Shown: positions 44,924-53,740 of the stretch, in pieces | Numbering within the stretch: the stretch's first letter is position 1 | Layout: each line of letters starts with the position of its first letter | Assembly: GCF_002159945.1 (NCBI RefSeq) | Contig: NZ_NFJQ01000013.1 | Span: forward strand, 1 to 64,000 | DNA length: 64,000 nucleotides | DNA from: Cloacibacillus sp. An23 | GTDB taxonomy: Bacteria; Synergistota; Synergistia; Synergistales; Synergistaceae | Direction: 5' to 3' | The notes under the pieces: generated by a model | Told to the model about the DNA's origin: nothing | Seen by the model: the letters and a program-made list of their open reading frames with translations, nothing else | Databases searched by the model: none | Program-made: the position numbers and the translations under genes

Positions 44924-45214
44924 TTAACCTTCTACGAACGTCTTAAATGCGTCAGCGTATTTCGTTGGAATTATTTCGTAAAGTTCACATTCTGTTACCC
45001 CATTTTTGCGGAACGGGTCGTGTGATAAAATCTCGGAAACCTCTGCTTCAGTGCCGACATTGAACAGTATCGCCCCGCCGGTGCGCGGATTTCTCCGTCC
45101 TGAAAATATCACCTTTCCCTGTGCATAGTACCTGTCCAGAAATTCCGAATGCGCGGGAAGAAACTTATCTACGTCTTCTGTCGGCCTGACATACTTTGTT
45201 AAAACTAAAAACAT
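44924..45214 (-). CDS. YciI family protein
   Basis: 96 residues, a single ferredoxin-like YCII domain with the conserved His/Asp pair region (PAHSEFLDRYYAQGKVIFSGRRNPRTGGAIL) spanning residues 20-50; SHDPFRKNG near residue 65 is the other landmark. Such proteins are small dimeric enzymes or accessory domains of unclear reaction. It lies 61 bases after the YjiH gene and 16 before the SDR gene. Confidence 0.88.
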   Translation of the reverse strand: MFLVLTKYVRPTEDVDKFLPAHSEFLDRYYAQGKVIFSGRRNPRTGGAILFNVGTEAEVSEILSHDPFRKNGVTECELYEIIPTKYADAFKTFVEG

Positions 45215-45275
45215 GGCGATTCCTCCTTTTTAGTAAATTTACGGCCAATTTTCTGCATTTCCGGCTTGTTTGTCT

Positions 45276-46613
45276 TTACTGCGCAATTGCTGCCGCAACA
45301 TCCTTGAAGCCCAACGCCATAGCGATTGGGATCGTCACTACGATGCTGAACACTACTCGTTCAAACCAAATAACGACTATATCTTTCAAAGTAAGCGGAA
45401 TGTCCGTTCCCATGAGGCACGGGATACTTGCCGAGAAGAAGAGTATTTCCGATATGCTTACGACGGCGATGACGAATTTGACAAGCATAGTACCTTCTTT
45501 TGCGACAAGCACGGCGGGGAGGAACATTTCAGGCAGCGAAAGAGCCGCGGCTTTGCCTGCGAGCGCGGCCTGCTCGATCCCGAATATTTTGAAGAACGGG
45601 TAGAAGACGTAGCCGAACCAGTCAAACAGCGGCGTATACTCCGCAAGCACAAGGCCGAGCAGCCCGATGGACATGATTGACGGTATCACGCTGAACGCCA
45701 TATTCAGCCCTGCATAGAGATTTTCCCATATCAGTTTCGAAAGCGGGCCTGTTTTTGAAGCCGTTTCGATTCCGGCCTGCCATGCGCGCGAAAGCATGTT
45801 GCCGTGATATTCAGGCTCCGGCGTTTTTTCACCGGTGAAGTATGTGTCCGGTATGGAACTCAAAGGCCACAGCCTGGCGGTAATAGCCGTTACTGCGAAC
45901 GTCACCACGAGCGAGACCCAGAAATATAATCCCCAGTGATCCATAATGTTCAGCGTTTTGGCCACGATGAGCAAAAAGGTAGCGGAGACGGTGGAGAAGC
46001 CGGTCGCTATTATCGCTGCTTCCTTTGCGGAGTATTTGCCCTGTCTGTAAACGCCGTTAGTGATGATCAGCGCTATGGAGTAGCTTCCGACGAACGACGC
46101 GACAGCGTCGATGGCCGAACGTCCCGGCGTCTTGAACACTGGGCGCATTACCGGGGTCATAAGCACGCCGGTAAACTCCATAAGTCCGAAATTCGCGAGG
46201 AAGGCGAGAAATGCGGAGCCTATGGGAATGACCAGTCCGACGGGAGTTGCGAGCGACTTGTAGAGAAACGGGCCGAAGTCTGGCCGGCTGAGCCACTCAG
46301 GCGGATTAAGGTTGAATACGAGTATCGTCCCTATCACAGCGCCGCATATCTTCGCTATCGAGAAAAAAATCGTAACCGCGTCTTTTTCCCATGTTTTTCT
46401 GATAAACGGCAGTGCTGCCCCAATGTACATAACAAGCAGAATATAGAATTTTGCCGGCTCAGCAAGGTTAGAGGTAATGAACGATATTATATGATCCACC
46501 GGTATTGTTGACTTTCCGCCGATTTCAAGAGGATAGAAAAACATAAATATCCCAAAGATACTGAACGCGACGAATTTCAAAGCAGCATTAGAAGCGGTGT
46601 TTTCCGTTTTCAT
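45276..46613 (-). CDS. YjiH family membrane protein (nucleoside-recognition/GATE domain)
   Basis: 445 residues with about 11 membrane helices. FSIFGIFMFFYPLEIGGKSTIPVDH-like start and the central SFVGSYSIALIITNGVYRQGKYSAKEAA region identify the YjiH/GATE group, proteins related to nucleoside-transport gates and SpmA-type proteins. Cargo unknown. AGGAGGAATAAC precedes the ATG. It opens a three-gene - strand unit and has a long upstream leader with a possible 17-codon peptide. Confidence 0.87.
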   Translation of the reverse strand: MKTENTASNAALKFVAFSIFGIFMFFYPLEIGGKSTIPVDHIISFITSNLAEPAKFYILLVMYIGAALPFIRKTWEKDAVTIFFSIAKICGAVIGTILVFNLNPPEWLSRPDFGPFLYKSLATPVGLVIPIGSAFLAFLANFGLMEFTGVLMTPVMRPVFKTPGRSAIDAVASFVGSYSIALIITNGVYRQGKYSAKEAAIIATGFSTVSATFLLIVAKTLNIMDHWGLYFWVSLVVTFAVTAITARLWPLSSIPDTYFTGEKTPEPEYHGNMLSRAWQAGIETASKTGPLSKLIWENLYAGLNMAFSVIPSIMSIGLLGLVLAEYTPLFDWFGYVFYPFFKIFGIEQAALAGKAAALSLPEMFLPAVLVAKEGTMLVKFVIAVVSISEILFFSASIPCLMGTDIPLTLKDIVVIWFERVVFSIVVTIPIAMALGFKDVAAAIAQ

Positions 46614-46968
46614 GTTATTCCTCCTGATGTTAGTTTTCAGACTCGTTATCTCTGGCAGTATCTTTCTTGTGTGTATGCGCCTATTTTGCGTGTGTGCGCT
46701 GTTCTGCAGCCGCTGAAAGCCCGTGGCTTTTCAGTTTTTCACCTCCTTTTCAGGCGGCCTGTTTATTCCAAATCCTATCTTGACGTTATAATAACACCGA
46801 GGGTATAAAAAATATATAAAATAAAGAGTAAAAATACTGAAATGCTATTTTACAAATGCGCGACGCTTGACGCATAAATTGCGCGGGGGCCTATTTTTCC
46901 GTAAAAGCATTTATGCTAAAATGTAATTTGCGCTAAAGTTGGGCGCGCATGAAAGAGAGGTCTTGATT
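46614..46968. promoter_or_regulatory. 355-base divergent control region between YjiH gene and nadE
   Basis: The right part is AT-rich. A + strand promoter TTGACG (46780-46785) N18 TATAAA (46804-46809) points toward nadE. On the - strand the leader of the YjiH unit contains a strong unused-looking ribosome site (AAGGAGGTGA, about 46737-46748) and a hairpin just after it. No longer gene is visible. Confidence 0.45.
46681..46734 (-). other. Possible 17-codon leader peptide with CTG start
   Basis: On the - strand AGGAGG is followed after 7 bases by CTG and 17 sense codons (reading MKSHGLSAAAEQRTHAK) to a TAG. The beginning lies in an imperfect hairpin (TGAAAAGCC / GGCTTTCA). Spacing to the ribosome site is ideal but no ATG/GTG/TTG is present, so it could be a leader peptide, a regulatory ribosome-binding decoy, or chance. 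Confidence 0.25.
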
Positions 46969-47718
46969 ATGTCGATATACCGCAGCCCGGAGAAAATAGC
47001 AGGATATTTGGAAAACTGGATAAGAGAAAAATTCAGAGAGGCCGGAGTCAAACGCGCGGTGCTCGGCATAAGCGGCGGGATAGATTCGGCGCTGCTGGCG
47101 GCGCTGCTGGCTAAGGTGCTTGGCCCGGAGAACGTGACGGGCGTCATAATGCCATGCCACAGTATGCCCATAGACGAGGAATATGCGAGACTGCTGGCGG
47201 ACGCTCTTAAAATCAACACCGTGAAGGTGGAACTGTCGCAGGTGTACGACGCGATGACCGCAGCGTTGGCTGAGGGCGGAGCCGCCCCGGACGGCCTTGC
47301 GTCGGCGAACATCAAGCCGCGTCTGCGCATGACCGCTCTATACTCGATAGCGCAGCAGCAGGGCGCGCTGGTATGCGGCGGCGGCAACAAGGACGAAATA
47401 ACAATGGGATATTTCACCAAATACGGCGATGCCGGCGTCGATCTTCTGCCGCTCGCGGATCTTTTGAAGGGCGAAGTCTGGGCCACGGCCGAATATCTCG
47501 GAGTCCCGCACGAAATAATAGACCGCCCTCCGACCGCGGGGCTGTGGGACGGTCAGACCGACGAGGCCGAGATGGGACTCACCTACAGGGAACTGGACGC
47601 GTACATCGCGACCGGAGAAGGCGCGGAAGAAGCCAAGGCAAAAATCGAGGCCGCGAAGAAGCGTTCTGAGCACAAAAAGAAATTCCCGCCTATGGCGCGG
47701 CTTCCGGAAAATCTGTAG
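46969..47718 (+). CDS. nadE: NH3-dependent NAD(+) synthetase
   Basis: 249 residues from the ATG at 46969 (AGAGAGG 8 bases before). The PP-loop SGGIDSALLAALL is near residue 34, GNKDEITMGYFTKYGD near residue 137 and RPPTAGLWDGQTDEAEMG near residue 183 are the substrate sites. It amidates nicotinate adenine dinucleotide to NAD in the cytoplasm. There is no N-terminal glutaminase domain, so it uses free ammonia, which fits an amino-acid fermenter. yebC starts 37 bases downstream. Confidence 0.95.
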   Translation: MSIYRSPEKIAGYLENWIREKFREAGVKRAVLGISGGIDSALLAALLAKVLGPENVTGVIMPCHSMPIDEEYARLLADALKINTVKVELSQVYDAMTAALAEGGAAPDGLASANIKPRLRMTALYSIAQQQGALVCGGGNKDEITMGYFTKYGDAGVDLLPLADLLKGEVWATAEYLGVPHEIIDRPPTAGLWDGQTDEAEMGLTYRELDAYIATGEGAEEAKAKIEAAKKRSEHKKKFPPMARLPENL

Positions 47719-47755
47719 TATCAAAGTTTTTAAATAAATTTATGAGGTGATTCTT

Positions 47756-48502
47756 TTGTCAGGACATTCGCATTGGGCGGGCATCAAGCACCGCAAAGCA
47801 GCTCAGGACGCCAAGAAGGGCGTCGCCTTCCAGAAGCTTATAAAGGACGTAATAGCTGCCGCTAAGGCCGGCGGCGGAGATCCCAATTCCAATTTCCGCC
47901 TTAAAGTCGCTATAGACAGAGCGCGGGCCGGCAACGTCCCCGTGGACAACATCGAGCGCGGCATCAAACGCGGCACAGGCGAGCTCGGCGGCGAGATGGA
48001 GGTCGTGCTTTACGAAGGCTACGGCCCGAACGGCGTCGCCGTCATGGTTGAAGTCATGACCGACAACCGTAACCGCACCGCTCCGGAGATGCGTTCGCTT
48101 TTTACTAAGACCGGCGGGGCTATCGGAGAGATGGGATGCGTCGCGTGGAATTTCGACCGCAAGGGCGTGATCGAGGTGACCGGAGACGGCATCGACGAGG
48201 ACGCTCTTATGATGGCGGCCATCGACGCTGGGGCCGACGACCTTGAGGCGGAGGACGGAGGCTTCCAGATCACATGCGATCCGTCCGTGCTGTCGCAGGT
48301 CGGCGAAGCTCTTAAGAACGACGGATACAACGTTGATACGATGGAAATCCAGATGATACCGAAGAACACCGTCACGATCAACAACAAAGCGGACGCGCAG
48401 AAGCTTCTCGCGATGGTCGAGCGCTTCGAGGATCACGACGACGTTCAGGCCGTCTACTCGAATTTCGACATTCCGGAAGAGATTCTTGCTGAAATCGAAT
48501 AG
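47756..48502 (+). CDS. YebC/PmpR family DNA-binding/translation regulator
   Basis: 248 residues from a TTG at 47756, 5-6 bases after AGGTGA; the family N-terminus SGHSHWAGIKHRKAAQDAKKG begins right there. GGDPNSNFRLKVAIDRARAGNVP near residue 38 and the YEGYGPNGVAVMVE region near residue 85 are also diagnostic. It often lies next to ruvC, as here. Members act as transcription regulators or, per newer work on YebC, in translation of proline-rich stretches. Overlaps ruvC by 17 bases. Confidence 0.94.
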   Translation: MSGHSHWAGIKHRKAAQDAKKGVAFQKLIKDVIAAAKAGGGDPNSNFRLKVAIDRARAGNVPVDNIERGIKRGTGELGGEMEVVLYEGYGPNGVAVMVEVMTDNRNRTAPEMRSLFTKTGGAIGEMGCVAWNFDRKGVIEVTGDGIDEDALMMAAIDAGADDLEAEDGGFQITCDPSVLSQVGEALKNDGYNVDTMEIQMIPKNTVTINNKADAQKLLAMVERFEDHDDVQAVYSNFDIPEEILAEIE

Positions 48503-49016
48503 CAGCGAAGATGGCGCTATTCGCGCTTTAGGGATAGACCCCGGGCTCGGCACGCTGGGCTACGGGGTCGTTTCGCAGTATGGGAACTCGCTGAAATGCG
48601 AAACCTACGGCGTGATAAAGACTCCGACCGGCTTGTCTCTCGCGCAGCGTCTCGCGAGGCTCTATTTCGAACTGAAACAGGTAGCGGAAGAATTCCCGCC
48701 TGACATGGTGGCCGTCGAGAAGCTATTTTTCGGCAGGAACACGACTACTGCGGAGATGGTCTGGCAGGCGCGCGGGGTCGTGCTTCTCCTCGCGGCGCAG
48801 CTCGGCTTCGAACCGTACGAGATAAAGCCGAACGAGGTCAAGCTCGCGGTCTGCGGCTACGGAGGCGCGGAGAAGGGGCAGGTGCAGGGCATGGTCGCCC
48901 ACATGCTCGGTCTCGCAAAGAATCCGAGCCCCGACGACGCGGCGGACGCGCTCGCGATAGCCATAGCGGGCCTCGCGGTCCACACTTACGACAGAAACAT
49001 CATGAGAGGCTGTTGA
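48486..49016 (+). CDS. ruvC: Holliday junction resolvase RuvC
   Basis: 176 residues starting at TTG 48486 inside yebC. The catalytic acids are the D of GIDPGLGTLGYG near residue 17, E in VAVEKLFFG near residue 77 and the aspartates of DDAADALAIA near residue 150. RuvC cuts four-way junctions resolved by RuvAB. The gene is part of yebC-ruvC-ruvA-ruvB with 3-12 base gaps. Confidence 0.95.
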   Translation: MLKSNSSEDGAIRALGIDPGLGTLGYGVVSQYGNSLKCETYGVIKTPTGLSLAQRLARLYFELKQVAEEFPPDMVAVEKLFFGRNTTTAEMVWQARGVVLLLAAQLGFEPYEIKPNEVKLAVCGYGGAEKGQVQGMVAHMLGLAKNPSPDDAADALAIAIAGLAVHTYDRNIMRGC

Positions 49017-49019
49017 GCT

Positions 49020-49625
49020 ATGATAACTTTTCTCAGAGGTACGCTCGCCGAAATCTCCAAAGAAAGCATAATAATCGACGTTTCCGGCTTCGGTATAGAG
49101 GTATATCCGACCAAGGCGCTTCTCGCCTCCGCCGTTGTAGGCGAAGAGATGAAGTGCCTGACATATATGCAGGTCAGCGACGCCGGCGTCGCGATGTTCG
49201 GCTTTGCGAGCGAATCAGAACGCGACTTCTTCATGGAACTGCTTCACGTCAAGACGATCGGCGGAAAGCTCGCTATAATGCTCATGCGCTGCCTCGACAT
49301 GGCGCGCATCGTCGAGGCGATAAAGGCCGGCAACGTCTCGGCGCTTTCTGTGCCCGGGCTCGGCGCCAAGCGCGCAGAACGCATCTGCTTCGAGCTTAGG
49401 AGCAAGGTCGAGAAAGAATTCGCATCGGTCGGAGCGGAATTTTCGGCCGCCGGCGGCGTTTCGTCGTTCGACTCGTTCGTGGCCGAGGCTCTTGCCGGCC
49501 TCGGTTTCTCTCACGGCGAATGCGCACGCGCGATAGCGACGGCTAAGGCGCAGGCGGACGACGGAGCGGCGTGGACGGAGGAAAGCCTGCTCAAAGCCGC
49601 GCTCGGCGTGCTCCAGCGCAGGTAG
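49020..49625 (+). CDS. ruvA: Holliday junction DNA helicase subunit RuvA
   Basis: 201 residues. An OB-fold N-terminal domain (ITFLRGTLAEISKESIIIDVSGFG) is followed by two HhH motifs (KTIGGKLAIMLMR and VPGLGAKRAERICFELRSK) and a C-terminal three-helix domain that contacts RuvB. RuvA binds the four-way junction as a tetramer. It starts 3 bases after ruvC. Confidence 0.95.
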   Translation: MITFLRGTLAEISKESIIIDVSGFGIEVYPTKALLASAVVGEEMKCLTYMQVSDAGVAMFGFASESERDFFMELLHVKTIGGKLAIMLMRCLDMARIVEAIKAGNVSALSVPGLGAKRAERICFELRSKVEKEFASVGAEFSAAGGVSSFDSFVAEALAGLGFSHGECARAIATAKAQADDGAAWTEESLLKAALGVLQRR

Positions 49626-49637
49626 CGAGGTGTTGAA

Positions 49638-50705
49638 ATGGAAGACAACGACCGTTCTCACAAACTTATAGAAACGATGCGCCGCGAGAAAGAGGATGAG
49701 ATTTACACTCTCCGCCCGCAGGCGCTTAACGACTTCATCGGGCAGAGCGCGCTCAAGGACAAGCTGACTATCTTCATGACGGCCTCGCTTCAGCGCGAGG
49801 AGCCGCTGGACCACACTTTATTCTACGGCCCTCCGGGCCTCGGCAAGACGACGCTCGCCGGGATAATAGCGAAGGAAATGAAGGGCAACCTGCGCGTTAC
49901 CACTGGTCCGGCGCTCGAACGCGCGGGAGACCTCGCCGCGATATTGTCGAACATCCAGCCGAACGACGTGCTTTTCATCGACGAGATACACAGGATGTCG
50001 GCGAACATCGAAGAGATACTGTATCCCGCGATGGAGGATTTCTCGCTCTCGATAGTGGTAGGCAAGGGGCCGCTCGCGCGCAGCATCCGCCTCGCGCTTC
50101 CAAAATTTACCCTGATAGGCGCGACGACTCGCCTCGGCCTGCTGACCTCGCCGCTGCGCGCGCGCTTCGGCATAGTGGAGCAGCTTCACCTATATTCGGC
50201 CGAGGAGCTTACCGCGATAGTCAAGAGAGGCGCCGGCGTGCTCGGAGTGAAAATTCTCGACGACGCGGCGGAAGAGATAGGGCTGCGTTCGCGCGGGACG
50301 CCGCGCGTGGCTCTGCGCCTTCTGCGCCGCGTGCGCGACGTCGCGGAGGTCAAGCGCGTCCCACAGGTCGAACGCGACCTCGCGCGCTACGCGCTGGACA
50401 TGCTCGGCGTAGACCCGGAAGGGCTCGACGACGGCGACCGCAAATTCCTTCGCGCGCTGATAGAGCTTTTCGACGGCGGCCCCGTCGGTCTTTCGACGCT
50501 CGCCGCGGCGCTCAACGAAGACGCGCAGACGATAGAGGATATTTACGAGCCGTACCTGATACAGAAGGGGCTGCTCGAACGCACGCCGCGCGGAAGGCGC
50601 GCGACGCGCAACACATGGGACTATCTCGGCATCCCGGTCTCGCAGCACTTCATGCAGTATCAGCAGAACCAGCAGAGCCTCTTCACGCCGGAGGACGAGC
50701 AATGA
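49638..50705 (+). CDS. ruvB: Holliday junction DNA helicase subunit RuvB
   Basis: 355 residues, standard RuvB length. The Walker [13 protein letters not shown] is near residue 62, Walker [10 protein letters not shown] near residue 113, [18 protein letters not shown] with the Arg finger region near residue 162, and a C-terminal winged helix ([15 protein letters not shown]). It is the AAA+ motor of branch migration. The stop overlaps the DUF2905 start by 3 bases. Confidence 0.97.
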   Translation: MEDNDRSHKLIETMRREKEDEIYTLRPQALNDFIGQSALKDKLTIFMTASLQREEPLDHTLFYGPPGLGKTTLAGIIAKEMKGNLRVTTGPALERAGDLAAILSNIQPNDVLFIDEIHRMSANIEEILYPAMEDFSLSIVVGKGPLARSIRLALPKFTLIGATTRLGLLTSPLRARFGIVEQLHLYSAEELTAIVKRGAGVLGVKILDDAAEEIGLRSRGTPRVALRLLRRVRDVAEVKRVPQVERDLARYALDMLGVDPEGLDDGDRKFLRALIELFDGGPVGLSTLAAALNEDAQTIEDIYEPYLIQKGLLERTPRGRRATRNTWDYLGIPVSQHFMQYQQNQQSLFTPEDEQ

Positions 50706-50923
50706 ACCAGCTCGGAAAAATGCTCATCTGCATGGGGCTGCTGCTCGCGGCGGTAGGCGTCGTGCTCGTCCTAGCGGGCAAGCTCAACATCCCGTTCGGC
50801 AAGCTGCCGGGCGACATCACGTACCAGAAAAAGAATCTTACGGTCTTCGCGCCGTTCGGGACGATGCTCGTAGTCAGCCTCGTACTCTCGATAATCTTCA
50901 ATATCTTCTCCAGGTGGAAATAA
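50702..50923 (+). CDS. DUF2905 small membrane protein
   Basis: 73 residues with two membrane helices ([23 protein letters not shown] and [21 protein letters not shown]) joined by the family loop [12 protein letters not shown]. Function unknown. DUF2905 genes commonly follow ruvB, as here, and the ATGA overlap couples it to ruvB. The SpoIID gene starts 3 bases downstream. Confidence 0.9.
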   Translation: MNQLGKMLICMGLLLAAVGVVLVLAGKLNIPFGKLPGDITYQKKNLTVFAPFGTMLVVSLVLSIIFNIFSRWK

Positions 50924-50926
50924 TCG

Positions 50927-52366
50927 ATGAAAAAAATTATCTTAGCAGCGGCGGTCATATCCGTCTTTCTATGGGGCGCTCAGGCGTCGGCGCGGGAAAT
51001 AACCGTGCTTCTCAAGCAGGGCGTCTCTCAGGGCACGATCGGCGGCTCCGGCGTGGTGCTCACCGACGCCGGAGGAATGTACACGAAGCCGTTCAACGGT
51101 ACGTTCAAGATAAGCTATGCAAACGGCGCGATGAAGGCCGGGAAGGTCACATATAAACTGCCCGTGACGATGAAAAGCAGTTCCGGCGTCGTCGTTGACG
51201 GAGTTAAGTACAAGGGCTCTCTGGTCATCGAACGCAATTCCAACAAGCTCAACATAGTCAACAAGGTGGACATAGAGGAATATCTGAAGGGCGTCCTAAA
51301 GTCGGAAATGCACCCTACGTGGCCTAAAGAGGCGCTCAAGGCGCAGGCCGTGCTCGCGCGTACATACACTCTGGCCTCCAAGAAACACGGCGGCTACGAC
51401 ATCTGCAATACGACGCACTGCCAGGTCTACGGAGGCGTGGCGGACGAGTCCTCGAACATCGTGCAGGCCGTAAACGAGACGAAAGGGCAGATACTTACCT
51501 ACGGAGGCGCTCCGGCGCAGATTTTCTTCTTCAGCGACAGCGGCGGCATGACGACGGGCTCGGAAACCGTATGGGGCTCGGCTATACCGTATCTTACCCC
51601 GAAGGCCGACCCCGTGTCGAACGACAGCCCGAACAAAACGTGGCAGACCACTCTCACGATGGCCCAGATCGGCCAGAAGCTCAACGCGGCTGGAACCGGA
51701 GTCGGGACGCTAAAATCGCTGCGCCCGCATAAGCGCGATAAGAGCGGCAGGATAGAGCAGATCGAGCTCAAAGGGAGCGCCGGAACGAAGATAATCAGCG
51801 GCAACAAATTCCGCACCGCCGTCGGAGCGACCGTCGTAAAGAGCACGCTCTTTGAATTCAACCGCCGCAGCGGCTACAGCGTGAAGTCATCTCCGGCCTC
51901 GAAGCCCGCCGTCAACCTCGTCCAGATACCGAAGCAGAACGCCTCGTCCGCGCAGGCGGCTCAAATCGCGGGAATGCCCGAGTGCGACGCCGACAAGCTC
52001 TACTGGATGGCGCAGAACGGCGTATTCACGATGAGGGAGCTGCTTGCTATGATAGGCGACGACAGCAAATATCCTCAGTACGTCGCGGAAGGCCTCGCAC
52101 GCATGGCGAAGATGAAAAACCCGCCGGTGAAGGCAGAGAAGCCCAAACCTGCGCAGCCGGCTCCGTCTCAAGCCGCCGCAGAGGTTTCCGCGTCTCCGCT
52201 CTCGATGGAGGGGACTTCATCCGGCACTGTGGTAATGTACGGGCGCGGATACGGTCACGGAGTAGGCTTCCCGCAGTGGACCGCAAAGGCCCTTGCCGAG
52301 GCCGGGTGGGATTACAGGCGGATGCTCGAATATTACTTCCAGGGCACGAAGCTGGAAACGCGCTGA
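50927..52366 (+). CDS. SpoIID/LytB domain protein (secreted amidase-enhancer/peptidoglycan lyase-like)
   Basis: 479 residues with a signal peptide (cleavage probably after ASA near residue 22). The SpoIID domain lies from about residue 100 to 330 (NKVDIEEYLKGVLKSEMHPTWP-type start, QAVLARTYTLASK, FFSDSGGMT) and its final motif YGRGYGHGVGFPQWTAKALAEAG is at the C-terminus, separated by an unusual Pro/Ala/Lys-rich insert at about 340-430. SpoIID-like proteins cleave denuded peptidoglycan; here in a non-sporulating-looking diderm it would act in cell division or septal remodelling. The start is 3 bases after DUF2905. Confidence 0.9.
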   Translation: MKKIILAAAVISVFLWGAQASAREITVLLKQGVSQGTIGGSGVVLTDAGGMYTKPFNGTFKISYANGAMKAGKVTYKLPVTMKSSSGVVVDGVKYKGSLVIERNSNKLNIVNKVDIEEYLKGVLKSEMHPTWPKEALKAQAVLARTYTLASKKHGGYDICNTTHCQVYGGVADESSNIVQAVNETKGQILTYGGAPAQIFFFSDSGGMTTGSETVWGSAIPYLTPKADPVSNDSPNKTWQTTLTMAQIGQKLNAAGTGVGTLKSLRPHKRDKSGRIEQIELKGSAGTKIISGNKFRTAVGATVVKSTLFEFNRRSGYSVKSSPASKPAVNLVQIPKQNASSAQAAQIAGMPECDADKLYWMAQNGVFTMRELLAMIGDDSKYPQYVAEGLARMAKMKNPPVKAEKPKPAQPAPSQAAAEVSASPLSMEGTSSGTVVMYGRGYGHGVGFPQWTAKALAEAGWDYRRMLEYYFQGTKLETR

Positions 52367-52367
52367 C

Positions 52368-53420
52368 ATGGAACGCGACCTGACTAAAACGGCGGCCTAC
52401 GACTACGAGCTGCCGAAGGAGCTGATAGCGCAGGATCCTGCCGAGCCGCGCGACTCGTCCCGGCTCATGGTCGTCCACAGGGACTGCGGCGCGACGGAGG
52501 ACAGAATATTCCGAGACGTCACGGAATATCTCGACGACGGCGACCTGCTCGTCCTCAACGACACGCGCGTGCTTCCGGCGCGCGTCAAGGGCGTCAAGAA
52601 AAGCGGAGAACACGGCGCGCACGTCGAAATATTCTTTCTCAACCCCGGCGGAGCTCCGAACGAATGGACGGCGCTCGTGCGCCCGGGGCGCAAACTGCCC
52701 GAGGGGACTAAGGTCGCGCTCGACGCCGAGACGGAAGTGGTCGTAGGCGCGCGCCTCGAGGACGGCCTTAGGACGCTTATTTTCGACGAAAAAGCTGACC
52801 CGCTCGCGATAATACATAAGTTCGGCAAGACGCCGCTTCCGCATTACATCACAGAGACGCACGCCGAGCCTGAACGCTACCAGACCGTCTACGCGAAAGC
52901 CGAGAAGGAGAACTCTGTCGCCGCGCCGACGGCGGGGCTGCACTTTACGCCGGAGCTTCTCAACAAGCTTGAGGATAAGGGCGTGCCGCATGTATTCGTC
53001 ACGCTTCGCGTCGGCCTGGGCACCTTCCGCCCCGTGAAGGCCGAGAATATCGCCGACCACATAATGCACGAAGAGTTCTGCGAAATACCCCGGGAGACCG
53101 CCGATGCCATAAACGCGGCGAAGGCGCGCGGCGGGCGCGTCGTCGCCGTCGGCACCACCGTAGTGCGCACGCTTGAATCATTCGCGATGCGTTACGGCAA
53201 AGTCGTCCCCGGCGCGCTCGACACGCGGCTTTTCATAAGCCCGGGCTTCGAGTTCAGGGTCATAGACGCGCTGATAACCAACTTCCATCTGCCGATGAGC
53301 ACGCTGCTTATGCTCGTCTCGGCCTTCGGCGGATACGATACGATGATGAACGCCTACAACGAGGCGGTGCGCAAACGCTACCGTTTCTTCTCGTTCGGCG
53401 ACTCTATGCTTATAGAATAG
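52368..53420 (+). CDS. queA: S-adenosylmethionine:tRNA ribosyltransferase-isomerase
   Basis: 350 residues from the ATG at 52368, one base after the SpoIID stop. The family opening YDYELPKELIAQDPAEPRDSSRLMV, the DTRVLPAR motif near residue 65, and AAPTAGLHFTPELL near residue 182 are clear, as is the C-terminal ITNFHLPMSTLLMLVSAF. QueA converts preQ1 in tRNA to epoxyqueuosine. It often lies near ruv genes in anaerobes. Confidence 0.96.
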   Translation: MERDLTKTAAYDYELPKELIAQDPAEPRDSSRLMVVHRDCGATEDRIFRDVTEYLDDGDLLVLNDTRVLPARVKGVKKSGEHGAHVEIFFLNPGGAPNEWTALVRPGRKLPEGTKVALDAETEVVVGARLEDGLRTLIFDEKADPLAIIHKFGKTPLPHYITETHAEPERYQTVYAKAEKENSVAAPTAGLHFTPELLNKLEDKGVPHVFVTLRVGLGTFRPVKAENIADHIMHEEFCEIPRETADAINAAKARGGRVVAVGTTVVRTLESFAMRYGKVVPGALDTRLFISPGFEFRVIDALITNFHLPMSTLLMLVSAFGGYDTMMNAYNEAVRKRYRFFSFGDSMLIE

Positions 53421-53432
53421 GAGGCGGCTGTA

Positions 53433-53675
53433 ATGACGGTGAAAATGTTCGGAACGAAAAATTGTCCTGACGTGCGCGCGGCGCTCGAAACTATAGCGGA
53501 GAAGGGGCTTCCCGTCGAGTTCGTCAATATCGACGAAAGCACGGCTAACCTTAAGCTTTTTCTGCGGCTGCGCGACAAGGCTCCGGAATTTGACGAAATA
53601 AAGAAAAAAGGCTCTATAGGCGTGCCGTGTTTCGTGGACGGTTCACGGATATTCTTCGACATCAACGAGCTGTAA
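53433..53675 (+). CDS. Glutaredoxin-related protein (single-Cys-type)
   Basis: 80 residues. A thioredoxin-fold start MTVKMFGTKNCPD with one Cys in NCPDVR (the usual CxxC second Cys is missing) and a cis-Pro segment GSIGVPCFVDG near residue 62 with another Cys. It looks like the Clostridium-type glutaredoxin-related family. It sits 12 bases after queA and ahead of a terminator, so it is the end of the yebC-to-queA transcript. Confidence 0.8.
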   Translation: MTVKMFGTKNCPDVRAALETIAEKGLPVEFVNIDESTANLKLFLRLRDKAPEFDEIKKKGSIGVPCFVDGSRIFFDINEL

Positions 53676-53683
53676 ATCGTTCG

Positions 53684-53716
53684 CGGACGGGGAGGATGCC
53701 TCTCCGTCCGTTTTTT
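53684..53716 (+). terminator. Rho-independent terminator after glutaredoxin-like gene
   Basis: CGGACGGGGAG (53684-53694) pairs with CTCTCCGTCCG (53700-53710) with one G-U pair, followed by six T. Confidence 0.9.
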
Positions 53717-53740
53717 ATAACCTATGATGGAGGTGGTCCG

